Assembly (NCBI RefSeq): GCF_913060805.1
Contig: NZ_CAJXTC010000001.1
Location: 1-64,000, forward strand
Length of the DNA stretch: 64,000 bases
Source: an uncultured Draconibacterium sp.
Lineage (GTDB): Bacteria > Bacteroidota > Bacteroidia > Bacteroidales > Prolixibacteraceae
Direction: 5' to 3'
Shown here: one piece after another, positions 46,171 through 53,796 of the stretch
Position numbering within the stretch: the stretch's first letter is position 1
How the letters are laid out: every line of letters begins with the position of its first letter
The notes under the pieces: model-generated
The model's input: the letters and a program-made list of their open reading frames with translations, nothing else
Database searches by the model: none
Told to the model about the DNA's origin: nothing
Made by a program: the position numbers and the translations under genes

Positions 46171-46860
46171 ATGAAAAAATTAGTTGCTGAATTTTTCGGA
46201 ACCATGTGGTTGGTTCTCGGAGGTTGTGGAAGTGCTGTGCTTGCAGCCGCTTTCCCGGAGTTGGGAATTGGTTTTGCCGGTGTGGCCCTGGCCTTTGGTT
46301 TAACCGTTTTAACCATGGTTTATGCAATCGGGCATATTTCCGGTTGCCATTTAAATCCTGCAGTTTCGGTGGGATTATGGATTGGTGGACGTTTCGATGC
46401 CAAAGAGCTTATTCCCTATATTGTAGCGCAGGTATTGGGTGGTATTGCTGGCGCCGCAGTGCTGTACATTATTGCAACAGGTAAACCCGGCGCCGATATC
46501 GGAACTTTTGCTTCCAACGGTTATGGTGCCTACTCGCCCGGAGATTATGGATTGGTAGCAGCCCTGGTTTGCGAAGTGGTGATGACTTTTTTCTTTTTGA
46601 TCGTTATTTTGGGAGCGACACACTCAAAAGCTCCAAAATATCTGGCAGGTGTTGCCATTGGTTTGTGTTTAACGTTGATTCACCTTATAAGTATTCCGGT
46701 TACCAATACCTCGGTAAATCCGGCGCGTAGCACCAGTCAGGCACTTTTTACGGGTAACGGAGAGTTGATCGGACAGTTGTGGCTGTTTTGGGTAGCCCCG
46801 ATAATTGGAGCAATTTTAGCCGGCATCGTTTACAAATACCTTTCTCCTGAAGAAGAATAA
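46171..46860 (+). CDS. aqpZ: Aquaporin (AqpZ-type)
   Basis: A 229-residue protein with six helices and both NPA boxes: [11 protein letters not shown] (62-64) and [14 protein letters not shown] (183-185). The residues around them (His before the second pore turn, Arg after the second NPA) match water-selective AqpZ rather than glycerol facilitators. The N-terminal [22 protein letters not shown] is typical. It is monocistronic, followed by a dispersed inverted repeat that could terminate the transcript. Confidence 0.95.
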   Translation: MKKLVAEFFGTMWLVLGGCGSAVLAAAFPELGIGFAGVALAFGLTVLTMVYAIGHISGCHLNPAVSVGLWIGGRFDAKELIPYIVAQVLGGIAGAAVLYIIATGKPGADIGTFASNGYGAYSPGDYGLVAALVCEVVMTFFFLIVILGATHSKAPKYLAGVAIGLCLTLIHLISIPVTNTSVNPARSTSQALFTGNGELIGQLWLFWVAPIIGAILAGIVYKYLSPEEE

Positions 46861-46905
46861 TCAGGCTGTAATATAGGATAAGAGTTTGTCCAAAAAGTTT
46901 TTGTT

Positions 46906-46986
46906 ACGTCATCCTGAACTTGATTCAGGATCTTCGAGTTGATAAAATCAATTTTAACAGATTCTGAAATGAATTCAGAATGACGT
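46906..46986. repeat. Dispersed inverted repeat (ACGTCATCCTGAA type)
   Basis: Ends ACGTCAT ... ATGACGT are inverted, with internal hairpins CCTGAACTTGATTCAGG and TTCTGAAATGAATTCAGAA. Its layout is like 11342-11408 and it fills the gap between convergent aqpZ and ilvA, where it may serve as a two-way terminator. Confidence 0.65.
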
Positions 46987-47044
46987 TCTTTACCACTTTT
47001 GAGACAAGCTCTTTTTTTATTCTATTGATTTGTTTGAGCAGTAA

Positions 47045-48304
47045 TCAGATCAAAAACTGAAAGAGATCGGCTTTCTCATTCAGGTACTCGTAAATGAACC
47101 CATTTTCGTCCATGCGTTTTACAAGGCCATGAAAATCTTCCGGATTTTGAACTTCGATTCCGATCACAGCCGGACCTTTTTCTCGATTCGTTTTTTTCGA
47201 GTATTCAAAATGCGTAACGTCGTCGGTGGGGCCAAGCACCACATCAACGAATGTGCGCAAAGCACCTGCACGTTGCGGGAAACGAACTATAAAGTAATGT
47301 TTCAGCCCTTCGTAAAGTAACGAGCGCTCTTTTATTTCTTCAGTGCGGGTGATGTCGTTATTACTTCCGCTAACAATACAAACTACATTTTTTCCTTTAA
47401 TTTCTTCGCGGTAAAAATCGAGTGCCGCAATCGATAATGCTCCGGCCGGCTCAATAACAATGGCATCGCGGTTGTAGAGTTCCAGAATTTTAGTACAAAT
47501 CTTTCCTTCAGGAACCGATTGGTATTCGTCAACCACTTTTTTGCAAATCTCGAAAGTAGTATCGCCAACACGTTGAACAGCAGCGCCATCAACAAATTTA
47601 TCTATTTTCTCCAGTTTAATTACATGATCAGCTTCCAGCGACTTTTGCATCGATGGCGCACCCGCAGGTTCTACACCAACAATTTTTGTGTTCGGGCTTA
47701 TCTGTTTAATGCAGGCTCCAACTCCGGCCGCCAAACCACCACCTCCGATAGGCACAAACAAATAGTCGATCGTTTCGGTCGAGTCCTGTAAAATCTCCAG
47801 ACCAACCGTTGCTTGTCCTTCAATAATTTGCGGATCGTCGAACGGATGAATAAAAGACATGCCGGTTTTTTGACAATCTTCCAACGCAGCACGGTGAGCA
47901 TCATCGTAAGTATCACCGGTAATAATAACCTCAACGTGCGTTTTTCCAAACATTTTTACCTGCTTGATTTTTTGCTTTGGTGTTGTGGTGGGCATGTAAA
48001 TTTTGCCTTCAATTCCCAAAAGGCGACACGAGTAAGCAACGCCCTGCGCGTGGTTTCCTGCACTGGCACAAACCACTCCTTTTTCGCGCTCGGCATCCGA
48101 AAGTTGTGCTATTTTATTGTAGGCACCACGAATTTTGTAGGAACGAACGATCTGCAAATCTTCGCGTTTTAAAAATACATTGGCTTCGAATTCTTCCGAT
48201 AAATTCAGGTTCTTCTGAAGCGGTGTGTGCAATACAATTTCGCAGAGGTTGTGCTTTGCGGTGGTTATATCTTTTAATTGAGGAAAATATTTCGTGTCGC
48301 TCAT
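47045..48304 (-). CDS. ilvA: Threonine ammonia-lyase (threonine deaminase)
   Basis: The ATG at 48304 gives 419 residues; an upstream frame to 48352 lacks support. It is a PLP fold-type II enzyme with Lys57 in REDLQIVRSYKIRGAYNKI, the Asn-containing CASAGNHAQGVA and the Gly loop PIGGGGLAAG. A C-terminal ACT-like domain (about 330-419, FIVRFPQRAGALRTF) is of the short kind found in IlvA of Gram-positives and Bacteroidota, compatible with feedback by isoleucine. It converts threonine to 2-oxobutyrate, the first step of isoleucine synthesis. A good promoter lies 16 bases upstream. The neighbouring leu operon includes a citramalate-synthase-like gene that would bypass this step. Confidence 0.9.
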   Translation of the reverse strand: MSDTKYFPQLKDITTAKHNLCEIVLHTPLQKNLNLSEEFEANVFLKREDLQIVRSYKIRGAYNKIAQLSDAEREKGVVCASAGNHAQGVAYSCRLLGIEGKIYMPTTTPKQKIKQVKMFGKTHVEVIITGDTYDDAHRAALEDCQKTGMSFIHPFDDPQIIEGQATVGLEILQDSTETIDYLFVPIGGGGLAAGVGACIKQISPNTKIVGVEPAGAPSMQKSLEADHVIKLEKIDKFVDGAAVQRVGDTTFEICKKVVDEYQSVPEGKICTKILELYNRDAIVIEPAGALSIAALDFYREEIKGKNVVCIVSGSNNDITRTEEIKERSLLYEGLKHYFIVRFPQRAGALRTFVDVVLGPTDDVTHFEYSKKTNREKGPAVIGIEVQNPEDFHGLVKRMDENGFIYEYLNEKADLFQFLI

Positions 48305-48319
48305 TGTGCAATTTTTTTG

Positions 48320-48353
48320 CAAAGATAACCGGAAGCAACTAAAAGTAGACAAA
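48320..48353 (-). promoter_or_regulatory. Bacteroidota-type promoter of ilvA
   Basis: On the reverse strand: TTTG (48353-48350), 22 bases, TATCTTTG (48327-48320). The -7 box is a perfect TAnnTTTG and the spacing is within the accepted 17-23 range. The leader before the ATG would be only about 10 bases, so no attenuator is possible for this gene. Confidence 0.6.
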
Positions 48354-48396
48354 GGCGGGCTATTTCATCCTGAAGTTTTTTATGATATTTGTTGTA

Positions 48397-48431
48397 AATA
48401 CCTCCTCCCGAACTATTCAGAAGGAGGTATT
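48397..48431 (-). terminator. Terminator-like hairpin after creD
   Basis: A 10-bp stem AATACCTCCT / AGGAGGTATT with a 15-base loop, five bases beyond the creD stop codon. The following T-run is weak, so it may be a 3'-stabilising stem. Confidence 0.5.
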
Positions 48432-48435
48432 CAAA

Positions 48436-49776
48436 CTATTCTTTATACCAGTTAACTTTTCGGGTTGAATACATTAAAGCAGCCAGAAGTACGAATAATC
48501 CGATACTACCGGTAAGTAGTGCAAACGACTCGAGCTGTAAGAGTATAAAAATGAAAAGGTAACAGCCGGCCAATCCTAAACTTGTTCCCAGCTGGTTTTT
48601 AAGTTTTGGCATAAAACTTCGCGTGTAAAAGAACACCAGAATAATTACCGCTAAAGCTGCAACCAGGTAAGCCAGATTAAAACCAAGGTGTTCGGAAATA
48701 GACAGCAACAGTAAATAAAAAATGCTGATTGCCGAACCAACCATAATGTACTGAAAAGGGTGGATACGCTGTTTCGATAGCACTTCGAACATAAAGAAAA
48801 CCACAAAAGTGATGATAATAATGAGGATGGCGTATTTGGCACTGCGAATGTTCTTTTGGTAATGATCGGCAAGACTCACCATTTCAACTCCGAATTTCGA
48901 GTTTTCAATGTCGTTTTGGTTGATCGTGTTAATGGTGCTAATCCATTGTTGCGGATAGTTGCGGTTAAAATGCAAGACGCTCCAATCGGCCTGAAAACCT
49001 TTATCGTTCACATTTCTGTTGGCAGGCAGATAGTTGCCTGTAAAACCCGGATCGTTCCATGTTGATTCCAGATGAACAGTAGTTTGCTCGCCCAGCGGAG
49101 TAAACATCAGATTTTGGCTGCCTTTTAACTGCAGCTTAATCGAGAATGCTCCGTTCAGATCGTTGGCCGAAAGCTCTTTCAGCGGAATTGAAACGCCGCT
49201 GTGCCCGATAGGGGATGAGACTTTGCCGGGCGAAAATGTATGGGATTTGTCGTTCCAACTTAGTTCCAGTCCTTTGTTTATGCCTCTCAGGTCGCTAATC
49301 GATAATTGTAACTGGGCATCGTCCCAAATTATATCCGAAGATTCGATATTCAGTTTTCCGAGATCGATGTCCTTAAAATTCCCGGTTATTGAAAGTTCGG
49401 CTTCGTAAACATCAACATTGTAAATGCTGCGTTTTAATTGTTTGGGCAGCAGTTTTCCGTTAACCGACAACTCTTTCGGAAGGAAAGTGGCGTAGCGAGT
49501 TACTTCGTTATAGGTGCCTTCCTCCTCGTTGTAGATTTTCTTTTTAAACGGGACAAAGAGCACGGGGCCGCTGATGAGCTGTTCGTTCGACCATTTGCTC
49601 ATCACTTCGTTCACAACCTGTACCGAGTTAAGCTGGCGCTCGCCAATCAGGTCGAGTATCATAACTTTTGGTATGAGCAGAATTAGGATCAGCATCCCGA
49701 TTACTAACAGTTTGAACGACAATGTCCGGTGGAAGCTGATTCCCAGTCGGTCTAAAATGTTTTCTTGTTTTTCCAT
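48436..49776 (-). CDS. creD: CreD-like inner-membrane protein
   Basis: A 446-residue protein: one N-terminal helix (about 20-40), a large periplasmic domain (about 45-300) and five or six C-terminal helices. CreD motifs include RYATFLPKELSVNGKLLP, GNFKDIDLGKLNI and QADWSVLHFNRNYPQ, then VLSKQRIHPFQYIMVGSAISIFYLLLLSISEHLGF. CreD is a Cre-regulon product linked to envelope integrity and beta-lactam or colicin tolerance; its molecular function is not settled. In this window it is controlled by a copy of the operator that also precedes the regulator operon directly upstream. Confidence 0.9.
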   Translation of the reverse strand: MEKQENILDRLGISFHRTLSFKLLVIGMLILILLIPKVMILDLIGERQLNSVQVVNEVMSKWSNEQLISGPVLFVPFKKKIYNEEEGTYNEVTRYATFLPKELSVNGKLLPKQLKRSIYNVDVYEAELSITGNFKDIDLGKLNIESSDIIWDDAQLQLSISDLRGINKGLELSWNDKSHTFSPGKVSSPIGHSGVSIPLKELSANDLNGAFSIKLQLKGSQNLMFTPLGEQTTVHLESTWNDPGFTGNYLPANRNVNDKGFQADWSVLHFNRNYPQQWISTINTINQNDIENSKFGVEMVSLADHYQKNIRSAKYAILIIIITFVVFFMFEVLSKQRIHPFQYIMVGSAISIFYLLLLSISEHLGFNLAYLVAALAVIILVFFYTRSFMPKLKNQLGTSLGLAGCYLFIFILLQLESFALLTGSIGLFVLLAALMYSTRKVNWYKE

Positions 49777-49795
49777 GATTTAATTGTTTTAAAAG

Positions 49796-49814
49796 TACTT
49801 TGAGTTACAAAGTA
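49796..49814. promoter_or_regulatory. Operator copy 1 (TACTTTG-N5-CAAAGTA) before creD
   Basis: A perfect 7-base inverted repeat with a five-base centre (AGTTA), 19 bases upstream of the creD ATG. Identical arms, with the same spacing, occur at 50769-50787 before the winged-helix operon. Both overlap what would be the -7 promoter box (TTACTTTG on the reverse strand), so binding should block RNA polymerase. Confidence 0.7.
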
Positions 49815-49828
49815 AATGGGTAAAAAAA

Positions 49829-50140
49829 TTATTTATTCAGTATATTTTGATTGTTTATTAAATCTTCCAATGCTTTTAAATGCTGCTCAAAAGCCTTGCT
49901 GCCACTCGTGGTAACGGCGTAAGTAGTGTTGGGTTTTTTGCCAACAAAGGTTTTGTTCACCGAAATGAATTTTTCCTTTTCCAACGCTTTAATGTGGCTG
50001 GCCAGATTGCCATCGGTTAATTCGAGCAAGTCTTTCAGTTCGTTAAAACTCAAGCGCGAATTCACCATCAAAGCCGCCATAACGCCCAGCCTCACTTTGT
50101 TTTCAAAGGCTTTATTCAGATTTTGAATCGGATTCTTCAC
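49829..50140 (-). CDS. Winged-helix transcriptional regulator
   Basis: A 103-residue protein made of one winged helix (about 15-90): VRLGVMAALMVNSRLSFNELKDLLELTDGNLASHIKALEKEKFISVNKTFVGKKPNTTYAVTT, with a two-stranded wing. It matches the small MarR/PadR-like winged-helix family paired with membrane proteins in Bacteroidota. Its ATG overlaps the stop of the upstream membrane-protein gene by four bases (ATGA), so the two are coupled. The shared operator before this operon and before creD makes it the obvious repressor of both. The inducer is unknown. Confidence 0.85.
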   Translation of the reverse strand: MKNPIQNLNKAFENKVRLGVMAALMVNSRLSFNELKDLLELTDGNLASHIKALEKEKFISVNKTFVGKKPNTTYAVTTSGSKAFEQHLKALEDLINNQNILNK

Positions 50141-50760
50141 GCCTCTGAATTTTTGTGTTCACGATTTAAGAACATGAATCCGTAAATTATGTGAACGATG
50201 CCAAAACCGATAGCCCAAAAATAAAGGCCGTAACCCGGAAATATTGCCGCCAGTAATCCTAAAACGATCTCCACCAGACCGAGACTTAAAATTTCGGGGC
50301 GTGTATATTTTGCAGCATTCACCAAAGCAAGTCCGTAAAAAATAAGGAAACACGGACTGATAACACCGTAGTAACCGCGCAAAGCAAGTACTGAGGTTAA
50401 TATTCCACCCGTTGCCAATGGAATAAGCAGATTGATCAGTAGCAGTTTCGAGCCCGGCCCCCAAATGGGTTTTTGCTCCTTTTTGGCCTGTTTAACCGTT
50501 AAAACATAAATGGTGAAAAGCGACAGTACTAATACCGTAATACCGATAACAAAAATGGAGGTGAGTACTTCGTTTAAGTTTTCCTGTGGTATGGCGTAGG
50601 GAAACTGATGTACGATACGGTTGGCAAAAAAGGCACCGATTAGGGCGTAAATGCCCACCAAAATACCTGAAAGTCCGCTAAGTGAAAGGAAACGGCTTGA
50701 GCGCTCCATAATGTTGCGGATGTCTTTTAATTCGTTTAACAGCTTTTCTGAGTCATTCAT
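50137..50760 (-). CDS. Five/six-helix membrane protein co-transcribed with the regulator
   Basis: A 207-residue protein. A short cytoplasmic N-terminal helix (EKLLNELKDIRNIMERSSRF) is followed by about six hydrophobic segments (GILVGIYALIGAFF, ILTSVLALRGYYGVI and others). The C-terminus is polar. It belongs to the uncharacterised membrane family found next to such winged-helix regulators; it may sense or signal from the membrane. It is the first gene of the two-gene operon and has the operator eight bases before its start codon. Confidence 0.7.
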   Translation of the reverse strand: MNDSEKLLNELKDIRNIMERSSRFLSLSGLSGILVGIYALIGAFFANRIVHQFPYAIPQENLNEVLTSIFVIGITVLVLSLFTIYVLTVKQAKKEQKPIWGPGSKLLLINLLIPLATGGILTSVLALRGYYGVISPCFLIFYGLALVNAAKYTRPEILSLGLVEIVLGLLAAIFPGYGLYFWAIGFGIVHIIYGFMFLNREHKNSEA

Positions 50761-50768
50761 TTTAAAAG

Positions 50769-50787
50769 TACTTTGAAATACAAAGTA
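50769..50787. promoter_or_regulatory. Operator copy 2 (TACTTTG-N5-CAAAGTA) before the regulator operon
   Basis: Same arms and same five-base centre length (AAATA) as copy 1. It ends eight bases upstream of the first ATG, implying a nearly leaderless transcript and tight autorepression. A degenerate relative (TACTTTA, six bases, CAAA) is at 50934-50950 before the CPBP gene. Confidence 0.7.
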
Positions 50788-50966
50788 AAAAAATATTTAT
50801 CAGAAATAAAATAGTTGGAGCCATTTTAATTTATTTTTCTGTTCATGGCAGGGAAGTACCGCTCATCTGAAATGGATATTTCAGAAAGACAACTTATGCT
50901 TGACCGTTTAACAAAATGTTTTAACTTCGCTAGTACTTTAAACCTTCAAAAAAAAATTAGAAAGAA

Positions 50967-51899
50967 ATGAAACATTTAACGCGCGCTTTCGACGGCCAAA
51001 ATCAATGGTGGAAATATTTAGTAGTACTTCTTGTGGCCTTTGGAGTAGGGCAAACAGTTGGTGCTCTCCCTCTCATTGTTGTAATGGTAGTAGCGATATC
51101 CATGAATGGTGGTCAGATGGAGACTCCGGAAAATCTGATGGATTTATCGGCGTATGGAATAAATCCCAGTCTTGGCTTAGCACTATTGGTAATACCGTTT
51201 ATTGTAACGTTGGTTTTGTCTATTGTAATGATAAAGTCATTCCATCAGCGGTCTTTAAAAGATGTTATAAACGGAGGACGCCCTTTCCGTAAAAACCGTT
51301 TTTGGCTGGGTGTTGCAGTGTGGGGGGCAATCATGTTGATTTTATTGTTTGTTCAGTTAATCATAAGTCCCGAAGAACTCGAGTTTCGTTTTAATCCGGT
51401 TTCTTTTATTCCTTTGGTTTTTGTCGCAGTTCTGCTAATTCCAATTCAATCGGGTACCGAAGAATTTATCTTCCGTGGTTACCTGGCACAGGGTGTTGCC
51501 GGATGGACAAAACGAGTGTGGTTGGCTATTCTTGTTCCGTCGGTTTTGTTTGCGTTAATGCATGGAATGAATCCCGAAGTGAAAGAACACGGTTTCTGGA
51601 TGATGATGCCATCGTACTTTGTTTTTGGTGTGGCATTCGGAATAACCGCCGTACTTGATGACGGTATTGAATTGGCCATTGGAATACATGCCGTTAATAA
51701 TACGCTGGGCGCACTTTTGGTAACCAGTAAAGAATCAGCGATACAAGTTCCTTCGTTGTTTTTTCAGCAAGAAATTGATCCGGTTAAAGAATCGCTGGTT
51801 TTAGTTCTTTCTTCAATAGTTTTGCTGGTCGTTTTAAAACAGATATTAAACTGGGATTTTTCAATTATTTGGAAGAAGATAGAACCCGAGTCAGTATAA
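50967..51899 (+). CDS. CPBP-family (Abi) intramembrane metalloprotease
   Basis: A 310-residue protein with eight or so helices. The three CPBP motifs are visible: EEFIFRGYL (Glu pair, Arg), FALMHGMNPEV (first His) and GIHAVNNTLGALL (second His and Asn). Bacterial members resemble CAAX prenyl endopeptidases and have been tied to envelope stress or bacteriocin self-immunity. It is divergent from the winged-helix operon. The half-conserved operator upstream hints that it may belong to the same regulon, but that is weak. Confidence 0.85.
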   Translation: MKHLTRAFDGQNQWWKYLVVLLVAFGVGQTVGALPLIVVMVVAISMNGGQMETPENLMDLSAYGINPSLGLALLVIPFIVTLVLSIVMIKSFHQRSLKDVINGGRPFRKNRFWLGVAVWGAIMLILLFVQLIISPEELEFRFNPVSFIPLVFVAVLLIPIQSGTEEFIFRGYLAQGVAGWTKRVWLAILVPSVLFALMHGMNPEVKEHGFWMMMPSYFVFGVAFGITAVLDDGIELAIGIHAVNNTLGALLVTSKESAIQVPSLFFQQEIDPVKESLVLVLSSIVLLVVLKQILNWDFSIIWKKIEPESV

Positions 51900-51926
51900 T
51901 CAGATCCTTTTGATCGCTACCCTTTG

Positions 51927-51979
51927 CCGTCAGCTTTAGCTGACGGATGACATGATGAAGATCTACAGGGCTTTAGCCC
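51927..51979. repeat. REP-like palindromes upstream of the Y1 transposase
   Basis: CCGTCAGCT-TT-AGCTGACGG (51927-51946) and GGGCT-TT-AGCCC (51968-51979). The first is preceded by CCCTTTG, and a nearly identical palindrome (centre TT changed to TA) preceded by CCTTTG occurs downstream at 52554-52573. The second recurs as GGCTAAAGCC at 52452-52461. Confidence 0.8.
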
Positions 51980-52022
51980 AAAACAATTTTGTACATTTGA
52001 CTAAATATTAAATCTCAATCAC

Positions 52023-52442
52023 ATGTCATACACAACAATTTGGCTTCATTGTGTTTGGTCAACAAAAAATCGTGAATGTATCATTTCTAATACCTTTCGA
52101 CCTATTCTTCTTAACCATATTAGGGAAAAGGCAAGTGATAAAGGTATTGTTCTCGATTACATCAATCTTCATAAAGATCATGTGCATGCCCTAATAAATC
52201 TTGGCAGAAAACAGAATATCGCAGATGTGATGCAACAACTGAAAGGAGAGAGCTCGTATTGGATAAATAAAATGAATGTGATGCCGGTAAAATTTTATTG
52301 GCAGGATGATTATTTCGCGGTTTCTGTAAGTCAATCACAATTGGTGAGAGTGAGAGAATATATAAAAAATCAGGATGAACATCACAGAAAATTGACATGG
52401 GAAGAGGAGGTTAAGCAGTTTTTAAAAAGGTATAATTTTTAG
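52023..52442 (+). CDS. IS200/REP-associated Y1 tyrosine transposase (RAYT-like)
   Basis: A 139-residue Y1_Tnp (HUH) protein. The metal-binding HVH is at 53-55 (LHKDHVHALINL) and the nucleophile is Tyr113 (VRVREYIKNQDEHHRK). The start, TTIWLHCVWSTKNRECII, is typical of the family. HUH Y1 enzymes nick single-stranded DNA next to hairpins. The gene has no left/right IS200-type ends but sits among at least six palindromes, some of them paired across it, which is the layout of RAYT genes with REP sequences. All catalytic residues are present. Confidence 0.85.
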   Translation: MSYTTIWLHCVWSTKNRECIISNTFRPILLNHIREKASDKGIVLDYINLHKDHVHALINLGRKQNIADVMQQLKGESSYWINKMNVMPVKFYWQDDYFAVSVSQSQLVRVREYIKNQDEHHRKLTWEEEVKQFLKRYNF

Positions 52443-52451
52443 AAGGTTAAT

Positions 52452-52679
52452 GGCTAAAGCCGGGAATTTGTACATGCTTTTATTCCGTTGGTTAAAACCA
52501 ACGGCAAAGGGTAAATGTGTTTCAATAAATTTCAATTATTTGCATATCCTTTGCCGTCAGCTTAAGCTGACGGATACCGGAAATGTAAAACAAAAAAGAG
52601 GCGTTCTCAAATTATGAGAACGCCTCTTTTGGGTTTGGCGGTTTAAAACTGCCAATTTTAATGCGGTTGGAAACCGCAT
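52452..52679. repeat. Cluster of REP-like palindromes between the Y1 transposase and leuB
   Basis: Palindromes in order: GGCTAAAGCC (52452-52461), CCGTTGGTTAAAACCAACGG (52485-52504), CCGTCAGCTTAAGCTGACGG (52554-52573), the 16-bp terminator stem (52594-52630), TTGGCGGTTTAAAACTGCCAA (near 52635-52655, one mismatch) and ATGCGGTT-GGA-AACCGCAT (52661-52679). Several are flanked by the heptamer GGCAAAG or its complement. No gene fits here. Confidence 0.75.
52594..52630 (-). terminator. Terminator of the leu operon
   Basis: A perfect 16-bp stem (AAAAGAGGCGTTCTCA and complement) with a five-base loop, flanked by A-run and T-run so it works in both directions. It is 54 bases past the leuB stop codon. 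Confidence 0.8.
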
Positions 52680-52683
52680 ATCC

Positions 52684-53748
52684 CTAATTCTTTTCGATCC
52701 AGTCAGCGATCCAGTCACCAACTGCCGATGTACTTTGTGCTTGTCCTTCAGCAATGTCTTCGGTAACAAATCCTTCAGCCATTGATGCCGCAACAGCATC
52801 GCGAATCAATTTACCTTCTTCTTTCAGGTCGAAAGCATATTCGAACATCATTGCAGCCGAAAGAATTGTAGCAATTGGGTTGGCAATGTTTTTACCTGCC
52901 GCCTGTGGGTACGAACCGTGAATTGGCTCGAATACCGAAGTGTGGATACCAACCGACGCTGATGGCAATAACCCAAGCGAGCCGGTGATTACACTGGCTT
53001 CGTCGGTAAGAATATCGCCAAACATATTTTCAGTAACCATTACATCAAAATTCTTAGGCCACTGAATAATTTGCATTGCAGCATTATCCACAAACATGTA
53101 TTCTGTTTGAATTTCAGGATAATTTGGAGCCATTTCCTGTGCAACTTCACGCCACAAACGCGAGCTTTCCAATACGTTGGCTTTGTCAACCACAGTAAGC
53201 TTTTTGTTACGTTTGGCAGCAAATTCATATCCTAATTTCAAAATACGCTCAACTTCTTCACGAGTGTAAATACAAGTGTCATAAGCCGTGTTTCCATCGT
53301 CTTTGCGGCCTTTGTCACCAAAGTACATTCCACCTGTCAATTCGCGGATACACACAAAATCAGCGCCTTCAACCAATTCTCGGCGAAGTGGAGATTTGTG
53401 TAACAAGGATTCGAAAGTTTCTACCGGGCGGATGTTGGCATACAATCCTAACTTTTTACGCATGGTCAGCAATCCCTGCTCAGGACGAACCGGTGCTTTT
53501 GGATTGTTGTCGAATTTTGGATCGCCAATAGCGCCAAAAAGTACAGCATCCGACTGCATACACAATTCGTGTGTTTCTTCCGGATAAGGATCTCCAACAG
53601 CGTCGATGGCACAAGCACCTGTTAATGCCTGCTTGTATTCTAATTCGTGATTAAATTTTTTAGCAACAGCTTTCACTGCTTTCATCGCCTGATCCACAAT
53701 TTCAGGTCCGATCCCGTCGCCGGGCAATAATGCAATGTTCAGTTTCAT
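52684..53748 (-). CDS. leuB: 3-isopropylmalate dehydrogenase
   Basis: The ATG at 53748 begins [17 protein letters not shown], the standard start; 354 residues is the normal length. Diagnostic parts: [23 protein letters not shown] (substrate Arg residues), Lys/Asp of [18 protein letters not shown], and the metal Asp region [25 protein letters not shown], then [18 protein letters not shown] (NAD-binding). It oxidises and decarboxylates 3-isopropylmalate to 4-methyl-2-oxopentanoate. It is the last gene of the operon, 48 bases after the cimA-like gene. Confidence 0.95.
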   Translation of the reverse strand: MKLNIALLPGDGIGPEIVDQAMKAVKAVAKKFNHELEYKQALTGACAIDAVGDPYPEETHELCMQSDAVLFGAIGDPKFDNNPKAPVRPEQGLLTMRKKLGLYANIRPVETFESLLHKSPLRRELVEGADFVCIRELTGGMYFGDKGRKDDGNTAYDTCIYTREEVERILKLGYEFAAKRNKKLTVVDKANVLESSRLWREVAQEMAPNYPEIQTEYMFVDNAAMQIIQWPKNFDVMVTENMFGDILTDEASVITGSLGLLPSASVGIHTSVFEPIHGSYPQAAGKNIANPIATILSAAMMFEYAFDLKEEGKLIRDAVAASMAEGFVTEDIAEGQAQSTSAVGDWIADWIEKN

Positions 53749-53796
53749 TTTTTTAGAAATTTTCGGACACACAAAACTGCAGGCCCGAGGTCGTTA

